Shown: piece after piece, positions 1-9,026 of the stretch
Position numbering within the stretch: the stretch's first letter is position 1
How the letters are laid out: each line of letters starts with the position of its first letter
NCBI GenBank assembly: GCA_945906725.1
Contig: CAMDRI010000045.1
Span: 1 to 35,507 of the forward strand
Reading direction: 5' to 3'
From: Candidatus Kuenenia stuttgartensis
GTDB taxonomy: Bacteria > Planctomycetota > Planctomycetia > Planctomycetales > Planctomycetaceae
DNA: 35,507 nucleotides
Position numbers and translations under genes: made by a program
Notes under the pieces: generated by a model
Database searches by the model: none
Seen by the model: the letters and a program-made list of their open reading frames with translations, nothing else
What the model was told of the DNA's origin: nothing

Positions 1-3000
1 GTTGCTGACCCTGTTGACCACCGCCGCCACCGCCGCCTTGTTGCTGACCCTGTTGTTGGCCGCTGTACAGATTCGGTCCGCCCAGGCTGTCTTGCAGGTC
101 GAAGTCGAAGTCGACGCCGATTCGCTCGAAGAAGTTATCCGACACCGACACGAACCGGACTTCGATCGTTACTTGCAGGTCTTGCAAGCGACGCAGTTGT
201 TCCAGTAGGTCACGAATCTCTTCGTGAACTTTCTGAGTCTGCCGGATGACGAGGCTCAAGGTGGTCTCGTTCGCCTTGATGTGACCGTTGCCAGCCACTT
301 CTTCCCACGAGTTTGGTTCGCAGGTGGAAGTAATCAGATCGATCAAGTTGCGGAAGTCGTGTCCCGCCGCTGCTCCGGCACCGTTGAGTTGCCACTGCTG
401 CGCATTGTTGGACATCCACGGGCTGGAAGCTGGCGTGCCTGCCACTTGAAATTGTCCGCCTTGCAAACCACCGGTGGACGGCACGCTCATTTGACCTCCG
501 ACATTGCTGGGAACGGTGCCCGTGCCGGCGAAGTTGATCGGACTGGTTTGTCCGGGCTGGATGTTCACCACCAAATCCGCCACCGAGTAAGTCACCACGA
601 CCGCTTGGCCTTGCAACCGTTGTTCGCTGGTGATTTTCAGCACTTCATTCTTGATCGTGTAACCCAGGTTGAGAGGTTCGAGCAGCAGTGCCAAGGCATT
701 CCTCAGTTGGATGCCGGAGACATCGATCGAAACCGGAGTGGTTTTCGTGTGGCTTTCATCCGCCAAACCTGACTCATCAAGTACGACGTTGACGTCGGCT
801 ATTTCACCGATTTTTGCAATCACTTTGATGAGCGGCTCGTTGTCGAATCTCAGTGTGACCGGCCGAGAAAGACTGCTTTCGATCCGTTGCTCTTCCGGCG
901 TGCGGATGCGCACGTCCGTGTTGTGCTTGCCTCGGCGTCGGTCGGTGATGTCCTTCCAATCCTTGCCGAACTCGACGGAGATGCGATCGTCAAACGGAAT
1001 GGCAGCGTGTTCGACACTGTCGAGCGCCCCCCAGAAGCCCTGCTCTTTCGAATCCTTGAGCTTCTCGTTGCTGTCGACACGGCGGGCGAGGACCGATTTC
1101 AGAATCAACGTCTCAGAGACTGGATTCTCCGGAGCCAGTTCCTTCGCTTGCTTGGCGATGACTTCGGCCTCGGCGTACCGCTTCTGTTCCATCAGATCGT
1201 TGAATTCCTTGACGAGATTGGCGAACTCGCGCTCGACTCGTACCTTCGTGTTGCGGCCTCGATCGATGGCCTCTTTGACCTCGTCATTTCGCTTGGACTG
1301 CACGAGGTTTGGCTCCATTTGTTTCTGGAAGCTCTCAATCTCGGAGCGCGTTTTTCGCAGTGTCGTGGCCAGCGAAGCTGTGACCTGTTTCTCCAGCGGA
1401 GCGCTTTCGACGTTGGCTAATGCCTGGTCGAGAATCTCGATGGACTTGGCCGGATCTTTTTCACGCAGGCGGTCGGCGCGGAAGACGGCGTTGAGCACTT
1501 CGCTGCGAAGCCGGTCAACTTGCACCTTCTGTCGCTCGGCCGCGATGTCGATGGGGCGTTGCGGATCGAGAGGGCGCGGTTCGGCGCTTTCGTCCGCTGT
1601 GTCGCCATCGGCCAGTTGCCCCGCTTGACCGCTCGTCAGTTGAATCGGCTTGCGGCGAGGACTCAGCTCGCGCAGATACTCTTGCAATTGCTGGCTGCGT
1701 CGGCCATCCAGTTTCTGGCCGGACTGATAGGCTCGGACGAACGCTTGGTGTGCAGCAGCCCTGTTTCCGCTTTGTAAATGAATCTGTCCTTCGCGGAAGA
1801 GTTGCTCAGCGGATGGTCCTTCCGGATGAATCACGGCAACATTGCTCGGTTCCGAGTCCTCTTCGGCAGGCGGAGCCGGCAGTATGTCGATTTCGGATTT
1901 GTTCGCGATCGGATTTGAAGCAATCGGTGTCGGCTCCGAGAGAGATTTGGGCGGCGTCTGGTTCGCGACGTTCGTCGCAGGTTTCGAAGACAATTCCGAC
2001 TCCGCGTCGGGAGACACCGAAGTCTTGGCCGCCGAGTCGCTGGGCGACGATTTTTTCCCCGCAGTCGGCTTCTGAGATGCTGCCATTCGCTCGATTTCCT
2101 CCAGCAGCGTTTCGGGGCGGTCGTCCCACAGTCCGAAAGTTGCATTGAGCTTCTGTGCTGCGAGCACCTTCTGACGAGCAACCTCAATCCGACCAGCCTG
2201 TAATTCCTGGCGAGCTTGCTGGATTGCCATCATCGCTTGTTGGCGCACCTTCGCCATGACTTGGTCGTCGGCCTCATTGGCCTTGTTGGCAAGATTTGAG
2301 ATGCCCTTGCCGGCCGCCGCGATGCGAGCCGCGCCTTGCGTGGACTCTTCGGCAATCTCCTCTTCGAGTGATTTTGACGGCGCGGCTTCTCGACCGATCG
2401 CCTCTGTCGCTTGATTCTTTGCCGAATTGGCGGCTGTCTTGGCGTTGTCAGTCACCGAAGTATTCGACGTTGGCAAGTCCTCCGAATCAGAAGGAGATTC
2501 GAGGAAGCTTGACGGCTGCTTCTTGGCCGCCGCTGCGGATTCCAACAACTGTTTCGCGGCGGATCTTGCCTTCGAGTTCCCTTTCGCGATCGTCAAGTTG
2601 TTCGACGCACGATCGACTTGAGCCAACACTTGTTCCGGACGCAGGTCGAACAAGTTGTATGTGACATCCAGCTCCTTGGCTTCCAGCGCCAGCGACCGCG
2701 CTTGCTCCAAGTCTCCTTTGGTGGCGGCGATCTGAGCCAGTTTCAACAGGTGCTGGGCCATCTGCTTGTCATTGTTGACGGACGGCAATTCCGCCGTCTC
2801 GGCGGTTTCCTCCGCTGCCGGAACGTCCTCATCAAAGGGGCTTTCTTCGGCGAAAGGCGAGGCAGTCAATTTCTTCGTCGTCACCGCCACCGGTTTCTTG
2901 GCCGGCAGCGGTTCGTCGTCATCAAGCTCCGATTCCGTGGACGACGGTTTGGTCGCGGCCGGCTTGGTCGGCGCGGCCGTTTTTTGAGTCTGTGCGAGGT

Positions 3001-3847
3001 TTTGAGTGCGCGGCGCGCCTTCACCAACGTTATTCGCTCTTCGGTCAATCTCCGCGAGAATTTGTTTCGGGCGCTCATCGAAGACGGAATAGGCTACGTC
3101 GATCTCGGCGGCTTGCTCAGCCTTGTCACGAGCCCCTGCGATGTCTCCCTTCGCGATGTCTCGGCGAGCTTGCTGCATCAGGGACTTGGCGGTCGCCATC
3201 TTTTCGGAGGACGACGGGCCAGCCGGACGCTTCGTCGCCGGAACTGGTGTTTCAGCAATCGATTCCTCGTTGTTGACCTGTTGAATTGGAGTACGTTCCG
3301 GCTCGGACTTGGGAGCCTTCGCGACGGCATCGTCAAAACTGGTCGCTCCGCTGGCTGCAGGATTGCTCACTGCCGTCGTCGCCGCAGGCTTAACGACAGC
3401 GGCCGTCGAAGTGTTCGATTTGGCGATCGGTTTCGCCGCGATCGCTGTCTCTTGCCGGCGGAACGAAGCGCTGGCGTCCAACTGCGTGAGGAACCTCTCC
3501 GGCGAGCGATCCTTCGGACCCCACTCGACCGGGAGCGACTGCGCCCGCTCGGCCAATTGCCGCGCACCGGCAAGATCGCCTCGCAGCGCCGACGCCTGGG
3601 CTTCCTTGAGCAGCTTTTCGGCCTGCTCACGAAATGCGGCGTCGTTCTCCGGTGTCGTCGAAGCCTTGTTCGAACGAGTCCGAGAGAATGGATTAAGGCG
3701 GCTGAACGACGAGCCACGCTCCGCAACGGAAGTCGTGGACGTGGGCTGATCAGCCGACACGGGTCGCGTGGTCCCTCCGGGAAGAGTGGCCCACAGGCCG
3801 GATGCGGCCAACGATGTCCAGGCGAGAAGTCCGAATGCCTTACGCAA
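1..3847 (-). CDS. Secretin-like protein (GspD/type II-III secretion family) with four N-terminal repeats, partial at the left edge
   Basis: A frame open on the minus strand from 3847 to the window edge, about 1,282 codons, with the C-terminus outside. The start is taken as TTG at 3847 because a strong AGGAGG lies 8 nt upstream and the protein begins with a signal-like sequence (LRKAFGLLAWTSLAASGLWA). Four repeats of about 60 residues lie near residues 65-120, 215-278, 355-418 and 527-590, each a helical TPR-like unit (GDLxxAR..A) closing with a variant of DxRPEQVLAEIDR. A fifth TPR-like helix pair is near 680-730. Residues about 996-1080 resemble a secretin N-terminal (STN) domain (LRFDNEPLIKVIAKIGEIA). 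Residues about 1165-1250 (DLITSTCEPNSWEEV, LEQLRRLQDLQVTIEVRF) match the secretin module typical of planctomycetes. A Gln/Gly-rich tract follows at the edge. Likely role: outer-membrane secretin-type channel or scaffold; partner genes are not in the window. The domain reading is confident, the function is inferred. Confidence 0.82.
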   Translation of the reverse strand, partial: MRKAFGLLAWTSLAASGLWATLPGGTTRPVSADQPTSTTSVAERGSSFSRLNPFSRTRSNKASTTPENDAAFREQAEKLLKEAQASALRGDLAGARQLAERAQSLPVEWGPKDRSPERFLTQLDASASFRRQETAIAAKPIAKSNTSTAAVVKPAATTAVSNPAASGATSFDDAVAKAPKSEPERTPIQQVNNEESIAETPVPATKRPAGPSSSEKMATAKSLMQQARRDIAKGDIAGARDKAEQAAEIDVAYSVFDERPKQILAEIDRRANNVGEGAPRTQNLAQTQKTAAPTKPAATKPSSTESELDDDEPLPAKKPVAVTTKKLTASPFAEESPFDEDVPAAEETAETAELPSVNNDKQMAQHLLKLAQIAATKGDLEQARSLALEAKELDVTYNLFDLRPEQVLAQVDRASNNLTIAKGNSKARSAAKQLLESAAAAKKQPSSFLESPSDSEDLPTSNTSVTDNAKTAANSAKNQATEAIGREAAPSKSLEEEIAEESTQGAARIAAAGKGISNLANKANEADDQVMAKVRQQAMMAIQQARQELQAGRIEVARQKVLAAQKLNATFGLWDDRPETLLEEIERMAASQKPTAGKKSSPSDSAAKTSVSPDAESELSSKPATNVANQTPPKSLSEPTPIASNPIANKSEIDILPAPPAEEDSEPSNVAVIHPEGPSAEQLFREGQIHLQSGNRAAAHQAFVRAYQSGQKLDGRRSQQLQEYLRELSPRRKPIQLTSGQAGQLADGDTADESAEPRPLDPQRPIDIAAERQKVQVDRLRSEVLNAVFRADRLREKDPAKSIEILDQALANVESAPLEKQVTASLATTLRKTRSEIESFQKQMEPNLVQSKRNDEVKEAIDRGRNTKVRVEREFANLVKEFNDLMEQKRYAEAEVIAKQAKELAPENPVSETLILKSVLARRVDSNEKLKDSKEQGFWGALDSVEHAAIPFDDRISVEFGKDWKDITDRRRGKHNTDVRIRTPEEQRIESSLSRPVTLRFDNEPLIKVIAKIGEIADVNVVLDESGLADESHTKTTPVSIDVSGIQLRNALALLLEPLNLGYTIKNEVLKITSEQRLQGQAVVVTYSVADLVVNIQPGQTSPINFAGTGTVPSNVGGQMSVPSTGGLQGGQFQVAGTPASSPWMSNNAQQWQLNGAGAAAGHDFRNLIDLITSTCEPNSWEEVAGNGHIKANETTLSLVIRQTQKVHEEIRDLLEQLRRLQDLQVTIEVRFVSVSDNFFERIGVDFDFDLQDSLGGPNLYSGQQQGQQQGGGGGGGQQGQQ

Positions 3848-3861
3848 AGTAAGTTCCTCCT
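3845..3861 (-). promoter_or_regulatory. Ribosome binding site that decides a TTG start
   Basis: On the minus strand AAGGAGG precedes TTG at 3847 with 8 nt between AGGAGG and the start. No ATG occurs near this position in the frame, and the residues after TTG form a signal peptide. Confidence 0.7.
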
Positions 3862-4256
3862 TGAAACCAACTGGCGGGAGAGATCAGCGACGTTTCAGCA
3901 TCGACGGTCAAAGAAGACAGTCTCAGGGTGTGCGCGATGCCGGCGAGTCGCCGCGGGTGGGAGAGGTTCTGGGGGCAGGTATGATGGGATGTGATCGACA
4001 GAAAACTGTGGCGCGAGCGGGAATGCCCGCACCGAAGAGATGTGCGGCGGGAACCTATGACATCCTCATGAAAAGGGTCAACGGGTCTTGTTCTACTTTC
4101 TTGCGAGTTTTTTCCAGATTCGCAAAAACGCCAAAATCACGGCAATTGTTGCCGGAGAGTTTGGAGCGAGTGAATCCGCACCACGACCGTGAGGGAGTGG
4201 CCAATTGAATGAATACGGCCGCTCGCTCACGGTCGCGGTACGGTCTTTGAATCGCA
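3848..4256. other. 409-bp gene-free stretch
   Basis: Lies upstream of the secretin-like gene and downstream of the sialidase-like gene, both on the minus strand. It should contain the secretin promoter. The only clear structure is the inverted repeat at 4181-4238. Small open frames here have no family features. Confidence 0.6.
4181..4238. repeat. Palindromic element with GACCGTGAG arms
   Basis: Arms 4181-4202 and 4217-4238 pair over 22 positions with a few mismatches; the loop is 14 nt. It sits 18 bp after the stop of the sialidase-like gene, so it could end that transcript. No T-run follows. It looks like a dispersed repeat of REP type. Confidence 0.7.
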
Positions 4257-5438
4257 TCAACTCAATCGCCAACGCGCTTGTCGAAGTTGCGCATTCGGCG
4301 AACCCACAAGCAACTCGTACCACACCGTGACGAAGGTGCCGTCAGCGCACTCGACCGTCGAGGGATACCCCATGTCTCCGGACTTCGCATCATCACTGAT
4401 CGTGAGCGGCTCGCTCCAACTGCGACCGTTATCGTCACTGACTCGCGCCAGATTTCCGAGCGGCTGGCGTCGATGTCCGTAGCTCATCAGCAAACGCCCG
4501 TCTCGCAGTCGCAGCAAATGCGAAGGCAAGCCCCACACGCCAATCGAATGCGGCACCGACCATGTTTGTCCGCCATCCGTCGATTCCGATTGCAGAGTCT
4601 CGCGTTCATTCGGCGAGTTGTGATTGCGAATGTGCGCCAGCAACGTACCGTTCGAGGCCTCGACCGCATGCAGTTCGTGATACTGCTTCGGATCGTCACC
4701 CGGGCGAGCGGGGATCGTCGCCAGCCACTCCCACGTCACGCCATCGTCTTTCGATTCGCACACGCCAATGCGGTCATCCTTCCACAACGCTTTGCCCGCG
4801 TAAATCAGCCGCCCATCGCGCAGTACCGTCGGCCCATGCGGACTGTTGAGCGGCACCGTGTACCGCGCCGACCAAGTCACGCCACCATCGGTCGAACGAA
4901 TCATCCAGGTGCCGACTTCCTGCTTGCGTTGCTCGGCGCTGACCCGGTTGTGAGCCGCCCGCCACTCCAACAACAGCAGTTCGTGCTCCAGTTTTGCTTT
5001 GCCGGGAGGCAGCGTGGCCTTCTCCATTTGTTCCAACGTGGCTTCGTAAGCCAGCGACGTGAATGTCGTCACGAGCAGCGATCCCTTCGCCGTCTCGACC
5101 ACGCCCGCATCCCGATCATCAATCGGCCCGTCAATCAACACTTGCGGCCAGCCCCACGACTTGCCGTCATCGTGCGACCGCATCATCTCGACGCGACCAA
5201 ACGGGCAGACATGCGTCTCGCGCCCGCCAGAGAAAACCAGCAACAGCTCGCCATTCTTCCGTCGAGCCAACGTCGGCCACCCGTGATACAGCGGAGGCTT
5301 CCAACTGATGACTCGCCGCTCCAACATTTCGATTTTCGGAACCGCCGCATGAACGGCTCTCGACGACGTCACGACCACTCCGATGATCGTGGCCGCTCCG
5401 ACCGCCAAGAACTCTCGTCGTGTACTTTGAACTGGCAT
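4257..5438 (-). CDS. Tat-exported sialidase-family (BNR/Asp-box) protein
   Basis: 393 aa. The start is ATG 5438 (MPVQSTRREFLAVGAA), with AAGGAA about 8 nt upstream; the frame extends 14 codons further but without support. STRREFL is a twin-arginine motif followed by a hydrophobic stretch and AVHA, so export of the folded protein is likely. Five Asp-box motifs (SxDxGxxW type) are visible: SHDDGKSWGW, STDGGVTWSA, SKDDGVTWEW, STDGGQTWSV and SDDNGRSWSE, as in six-bladed sialidase-fold proteins. Such planctomycete proteins are annotated as exo-alpha-sialidases, but the true glycan substrate is unknown. It is divergent from the macro-domain gene, with 135 bp between starts. Confidence 0.88.
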   Translation of the reverse strand: MPVQSTRREFLAVGAATIIGVVVTSSRAVHAAVPKIEMLERRVISWKPPLYHGWPTLARRKNGELLLVFSGGRETHVCPFGRVEMMRSHDDGKSWGWPQVLIDGPIDDRDAGVVETAKGSLLVTTFTSLAYEATLEQMEKATLPPGKAKLEHELLLLEWRAAHNRVSAEQRKQEVGTWMIRSTDGGVTWSARYTVPLNSPHGPTVLRDGRLIYAGKALWKDDRIGVCESKDDGVTWEWLATIPARPGDDPKQYHELHAVEASNGTLLAHIRNHNSPNERETLQSESTDGGQTWSVPHSIGVWGLPSHLLRLRDGRLLMSYGHRRQPLGNLARVSDDNGRSWSEPLTISDDAKSGDMGYPSTVECADGTFVTVWYELLVGSPNAQLRQARWRLS

Positions 5439-5573
5439 GAAAGATTCCTTTCCGGCCTTGCGGAACAAGCAGTGCCCCATCGCACCAATTGACCGAATGC
5501 AACTTAGGGGGCCAAAATCGACTCTGCCAGCGTGTCAGGGGCCAACCTTTGCTCGAATTCATCGAGACGCCGC

Positions 5574-6038
5574 ATGAAACTCGTGTGTGTTGAAGGTGAT
5601 CTGCTCGACCAGGATGTCGAGGTGATCGTCAACGCATGGAATCGCAACGTGATCCCGTGGTGGTTGCTGTTGCCGCAGGGTGTTTCCGGCGCGATCAAGC
5701 GTCGAGCGGGCCTGGAACCATTTCGTGAATTGGCTCGAATGCGTGCGATCCCACTGGGAGATGCGGTCGCGACGGGAGCCGGACGGTTGCCGTTCAAGGC
5801 GATTATCCATGTGGCCGGAATCAATCTGCTCTGGCGATCGACCGAGCGTTCTGTGCGAGATTCCGTGCGGAACGCAATGGCTTTAGCGACACAAAACGGC
5901 TACAGGTCGATTGCCTTCCCGCTGATTGGCGCTGGTTCCGGTGGTGGCAAGGCAGTGCGAGTTCTGAAATGTATGCGAGACGAGTTATCGTCCATCAACT
6001 TCGACGGTGAGGTCCGCATCGTGCAGTTCAAACGATAA
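5574..6038 (+). CDS. Macro-domain protein (ADP-ribose / O-acetyl-ADP-ribose binding)
   Basis: 154 aa from ATG 5574. A GTG at 5532 would add 14 residues of no family character, while the macro fold begins directly at MKLVCVEGDLLDQDVEVIVN. Typical macro features are the GDL strand, VNAWNRN in the ADP-ribose loop, GVSGAIKRRAG, GDAVATGAG, IIHVAGI and the late glycine loop FPLIGAGSGGG. Known members bind ADP-ribose, and many hydrolyse O-acetyl-ADP-ribose or mono-ADP-ribosylated protein. The single-domain size fits a cytoplasmic enzyme. It precedes the M28 gene by 29 bp and is probably co-transcribed with it; no functional link is evident. Confidence 0.88.
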   Translation: MKLVCVEGDLLDQDVEVIVNAWNRNVIPWWLLLPQGVSGAIKRRAGLEPFRELARMRAIPLGDAVATGAGRLPFKAIIHVAGINLLWRSTERSVRDSVRNAMALATQNGYRSIAFPLIGAGSGGGKAVRVLKCMRDELSSINFDGEVRIVQFKR

Positions 6039-6067
6039 TTCCCGTCGTCGTTGTACGGAGCGCAAAG

Positions 6068-7000
6068 GTGCCCAACAAATTTTTGATCGTTGTGATGCAA
6101 GTGGCTTTTATGGTCTCACTCGCTGCGGCGGAGGAACCAGCCGCCAAACTCGATCCGCAACGTTCATTCGGCTACCTAGAAGACATCTGCAAGCTGGGGC
6201 CGCGGCCGAGTGCGTCGGTCGGGATGACGAAGCAGCAGGAGTTGCTCGACACGCACTTCACGAAGCTGGGCGCTCAGGTCAGCTTGCAGGAGTTCGACAC
6301 GCCGCATCCGCTGAAGGGAACTCCGGTACGAATGAAGAATCTGATTGTGTCGTGGCATCCGCAGGCAAAGGAGCGGGTGTTGCTGTGTTGCCATTACGAC
6401 ACGCGGCCGTTTCCCGATCGGGACAAGTCGAATCCACAAGGCATCTTCGTGGGCGCGAACGATGGCGGCAGCGGCGTGGCGTTGTTCATGGAGATGGGGC
6501 ACTCGCTGCCGGCGATTCAGCCGACGTTTGGCGTGGATATGGTCTTCTTCGACGGCGAGGAATTCCTCTTTCAGCGCGACGGCGGCAAGTACTTTTTGGG
6601 CAGCGAATACTTCGCTCAGCAGTACCGCGACCGACCGCCTCCACATCGGTACGTCTGCGGAGTGCTCGTCGACATGATCGGCGATAAGAACCTCAAGATT
6701 CGACGCGAGCCGAATAGCTTAAAATACGCTCCCAAAGTCAATCGCAGCGTGTTCGAGACCGCTCGCAGGTTAGGAATCAAGGAGTTCGTCCCCTTACCGA
6801 TGAAGCAAGAAATCAACGATGACCATATCTCGCTCAATGAGGTCGCTCGAATCCCAACCATCGACTTGATCGACTTCGATTATCCCGCTTGGCACACGAC
6901 CAAAGACCTACCGTCCGAGTGTTCAGGGGACAGCCTCGCCAAAGTGGGTCGCGTGCTGCTGGAGTGGTTGCAGCATGTGCCAGAAGACGTCGGCCGGTGA
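6068..7000 (+). CDS. Secreted M28-family glutaminyl-peptide cyclotransferase-like enzyme
   Basis: 310 aa from GTG 6068, with GGAG 7 nt upstream. The N-terminus is a signal peptide (FLIVVMQVAFMVSLAAAEE). The catalytic pattern of the M28/glutaminyl cyclase fold is present: CCHYDTRPF, GANDGGSG (zinc Asp), FFDGEEF (general acid and zinc Glu), DMIGD, NDDHISL and WHTTKD (zinc His). The DDH and WHT blocks favour glutaminyl cyclase over aminopeptidase: conversion of N-terminal Gln to pyroglutamate in exported proteins. It ends 85 bp before the convergent gene at 7086, with a hairpin between. Confidence 0.85.
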   Translation: MPNKFLIVVMQVAFMVSLAAAEEPAAKLDPQRSFGYLEDICKLGPRPSASVGMTKQQELLDTHFTKLGAQVSLQEFDTPHPLKGTPVRMKNLIVSWHPQAKERVLLCCHYDTRPFPDRDKSNPQGIFVGANDGGSGVALFMEMGHSLPAIQPTFGVDMVFFDGEEFLFQRDGGKYFLGSEYFAQQYRDRPPPHRYVCGVLVDMIGDKNLKIRREPNSLKYAPKVNRSVFETARRLGIKEFVPLPMKQEINDDHISLNEVARIPTIDLIDFDYPAWHTTKDLPSECSGDSLAKVGRVLLEWLQHVPEDVGR

Positions 7001-7017
7001 CTGTAACGGGAATTGAA

Positions 7018-7082
7018 TTGTGGTGCGGGCGTCTCGTCAACACCGGCCACCTAACTGGTGCAGGCGAGCGCCCGCACCACAA
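7018..7082. repeat. Perfect inverted repeat at a convergent gene junction (GTGGTGCGGGCG family)
   Basis: Arms 7018-7031 and 7069-7082 pair over 14 bp without mismatch; four more pairs form if T7032 is bulged. The loop is about 28-37 nt. It lies between the stops of the M28 gene (7000) and the 574-aa gene (7086), so a two-way terminator is likely, although there is no U-tract. Confidence 0.75.
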
Positions 7083-7085
7083 GAA

Positions 7086-8810
7086 TTACCGGAAGAAGCT
7101 GCGATCACGACGCGATTCGAAATCGGTCGGAGCACGCAGCCTCGGCGGCGAGACCGGCAATGGCTCGGAACGAAACTGTTCGACGGGGACATACTCCTCC
7201 GGTACCGGCTGACGAAGTTGTGGTTCGCGAACCGGCGAAGCCGCCGCGTCAACCGCCAATAAAAACGTCAACCAGCCATCCGAGGCATCCGCTTTGGCGA
7301 GTCGCAATTCCGACAATCGTTGATTCGGCGAAATCCTCGGCAACGGGAACGCCTCGGGGAAAGTGACCACCGGGATCGCGGCGGCCAACTGTGTGCGAGC
7401 CATCGTCTCAACCATGCCGACCAGCGACACACCGGTGTCGGCCTTCGCGAACAGCAGTTGACCCGGCGTGAGTCGCCATTCACCTCGTTCCAAATTTGAA
7501 GACCACGGCAATGTGATCTCATCTTGAGCCAGCACCGTTTGGCCGGCGACCTCGATGCCGGCGTGGACGATCAACCGCAATTCGCCGCCGGCAATTGTCA
7601 CTCGCAGTGGGTCTTTGTTGCCCAGCCGAATCAGCGGAGCGGTCCCAGGCAAAGGCTGTACCGCAAGTTTCTTGTCGCTTGGCAACACGCGACCGCCAAG
7701 CTTCGCGACGAACGATTCCAAGACCTCGCGCAGTTGCGATTCGGTCATGGTCTTGCCGTTCAGATCGAGCTTCCGCAGCCACGCATTCAGGACCGACTCA
7801 TGCAGCCAGACGGTGACGGTGTCGCTGTTGAAGACTTGCTGGTTCGACGAATTCGTTCGGCCGACCTTTTGCCAACTCATTTCAGGAGCTTCCGCCCATG
7901 CGGCGGACAGCACCAGTTCCGAATCGGTCGAGCGAGCCGTCAGTCGTTGCGGCCAGAGATCGCCGAATTGCGACCGCAAGCCGTCTCGCCATTCGCGATT
8001 GAACTGCGCGAACTGCCGGTCCGCCTGCCGATTGAACTGCGGCCCGAGCTGAGCCGCGAGATGCTCGGCGGTTTCCGCATCGACTTGTTTCCGCTGCTTG
8101 TTCGCCGTGTTGAGCGCCACGCTGCGAGCCATCCCGCCGAACAGTGTCCCGTCAAAAGCCGTCGCCGCCGCGACGTGCTCGTTGTGGACATCGACCCACA
8201 CCTGCGGCCGCTTGGTCGTGATCTGATACCCGTCGAACATCACCGGCTTGACCGCCAGCACGTCATGCCGGCCGAGCGTGTTGACGGCCGCCTGCGATGT
8301 CCGGCCGACCGTGTTGCTGTGAACGGCTCCGGTCAGCACGAGGTGCATCTCGGCATCGTCGGAACTTGGCTTGAGATCAACGACGACCCGCGTCGAGGTC
8401 AACTGCCGCCCGGTCACGTCCGCCCTCGCGATGACGTCGCGCACGGGAGCGATCTCCGAACGCTCATCGGTCAGCAACCGATTGAGCAATCCCTCCGACA
8501 GGCTGATTTGCAGCGGAGCACAACCCGCAACGGCTTGCACAGGAGTTGGCTCAAAGTGCTCGACGCGCGCGACAGAATGCGTTTTGACCGGGGAACGCAC
8601 GCTGCGCGAAGATGAGAAATACGGATCGACTCCGATCGGCGTCAGTGACCGCGTCGATGGAGAAAAGAATCGCGCCTCCGGGGAAGCAAGTCGAAGCGAG
8701 TGATCCAGCCCACACGCGCACCTCGCACCATGTGGCTCACTCGACTGGCCGATTGCCATCGAAGCCGACAACAAACTGAGTCCACCAACGAGAACCGAAA
8801 ACCATTTCAT
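7086..8810 (-). CDS. Large secreted protein of unknown function
   Basis: 574 aa from ATG 8810 (MKWFSVLVGGLSLLSASMAIGQ), preceded by GGGAG 9 nt upstream. The frame runs 49 codons further upstream, but that part is encoded by the palindrome at 8838-8923 and is not genuine. A signal peptide ends near residue 21. The mature protein has an N-terminal region rich in Ser and Arg, then soluble alpha/beta sequence. Recognisable stretches are a possible helical part near QFNRQADRQFAQFNREW and a C-terminal tail rich in Pro and Arg (EYVPVEQF). No enzyme motif was found. It resembles conserved hypothetical proteins of planctomycetes. It is convergent with the M28 gene and divergent from the DUF1501 gene. 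Confidence 0.75.
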   Translation of the reverse strand: MKWFSVLVGGLSLLSASMAIGQSSEPHGARCACGLDHSLRLASPEARFFSPSTRSLTPIGVDPYFSSSRSVRSPVKTHSVARVEHFEPTPVQAVAGCAPLQISLSEGLLNRLLTDERSEIAPVRDVIARADVTGRQLTSTRVVVDLKPSSDDAEMHLVLTGAVHSNTVGRTSQAAVNTLGRHDVLAVKPVMFDGYQITTKRPQVWVDVHNEHVAAATAFDGTLFGGMARSVALNTANKQRKQVDAETAEHLAAQLGPQFNRQADRQFAQFNREWRDGLRSQFGDLWPQRLTARSTDSELVLSAAWAEAPEMSWQKVGRTNSSNQQVFNSDTVTVWLHESVLNAWLRKLDLNGKTMTESQLREVLESFVAKLGGRVLPSDKKLAVQPLPGTAPLIRLGNKDPLRVTIAGGELRLIVHAGIEVAGQTVLAQDEITLPWSSNLERGEWRLTPGQLLFAKADTGVSLVGMVETMARTQLAAAIPVVTFPEAFPLPRISPNQRLSELRLAKADASDGWLTFLLAVDAAASPVREPQLRQPVPEEYVPVEQFRSEPLPVSPPRLRAPTDFESRRDRSFFR

Positions 8811-8837
8811 CGAATCATCTCCCTTGGCCCACCTAGT

Positions 8838-8923
8838 AACCCGAAGCGTCAGCGAGGGCGGGCGTTCCAGACGGCACCGATGAAAGTCTTGCGAGACGTT
8901 CGCCCTCGCTGACGCTTCGGGTT
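8838..8923. repeat. Palindromic repeat, GAAGCGTCAGCGAGGG family, copy 1
   Basis: Arms 8838-8860 and 8901-8923 are perfect 23-bp complements around a 40-nt loop. It lies in the shared upstream region of two divergent genes, not at a 3' end. Translated, it gives the spurious peptides QPEASARAN and NPKRQRG, which appear as false N-terminal extensions of both neighbours. Copy 2 is at 20929-21009. Confidence 0.88.
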
Positions 8924-9026
8924 GGTAAGGCCGAGGCATTCTGACAACCGTGTCCACCGACAGGAATCGTCACCGCGAAAAACTTTCGGGAGTTCAGCAG
9001 TCTTTGGCTCGTCATGCGGAGCAGTG

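Noticed and set aside
2618..3994. Long Arg-rich plus-strand frame opposite the secretin-like gene
   Set aside because: Arg/Gly-rich shadow composition; the opposite strand has repeats, a leader and a ribosome site.
4278..5492. Long plus-strand open frame opposite the sialidase-like gene
   Set aside because: No family features; the minus strand shows five Asp-box motifs and a Tat leader.
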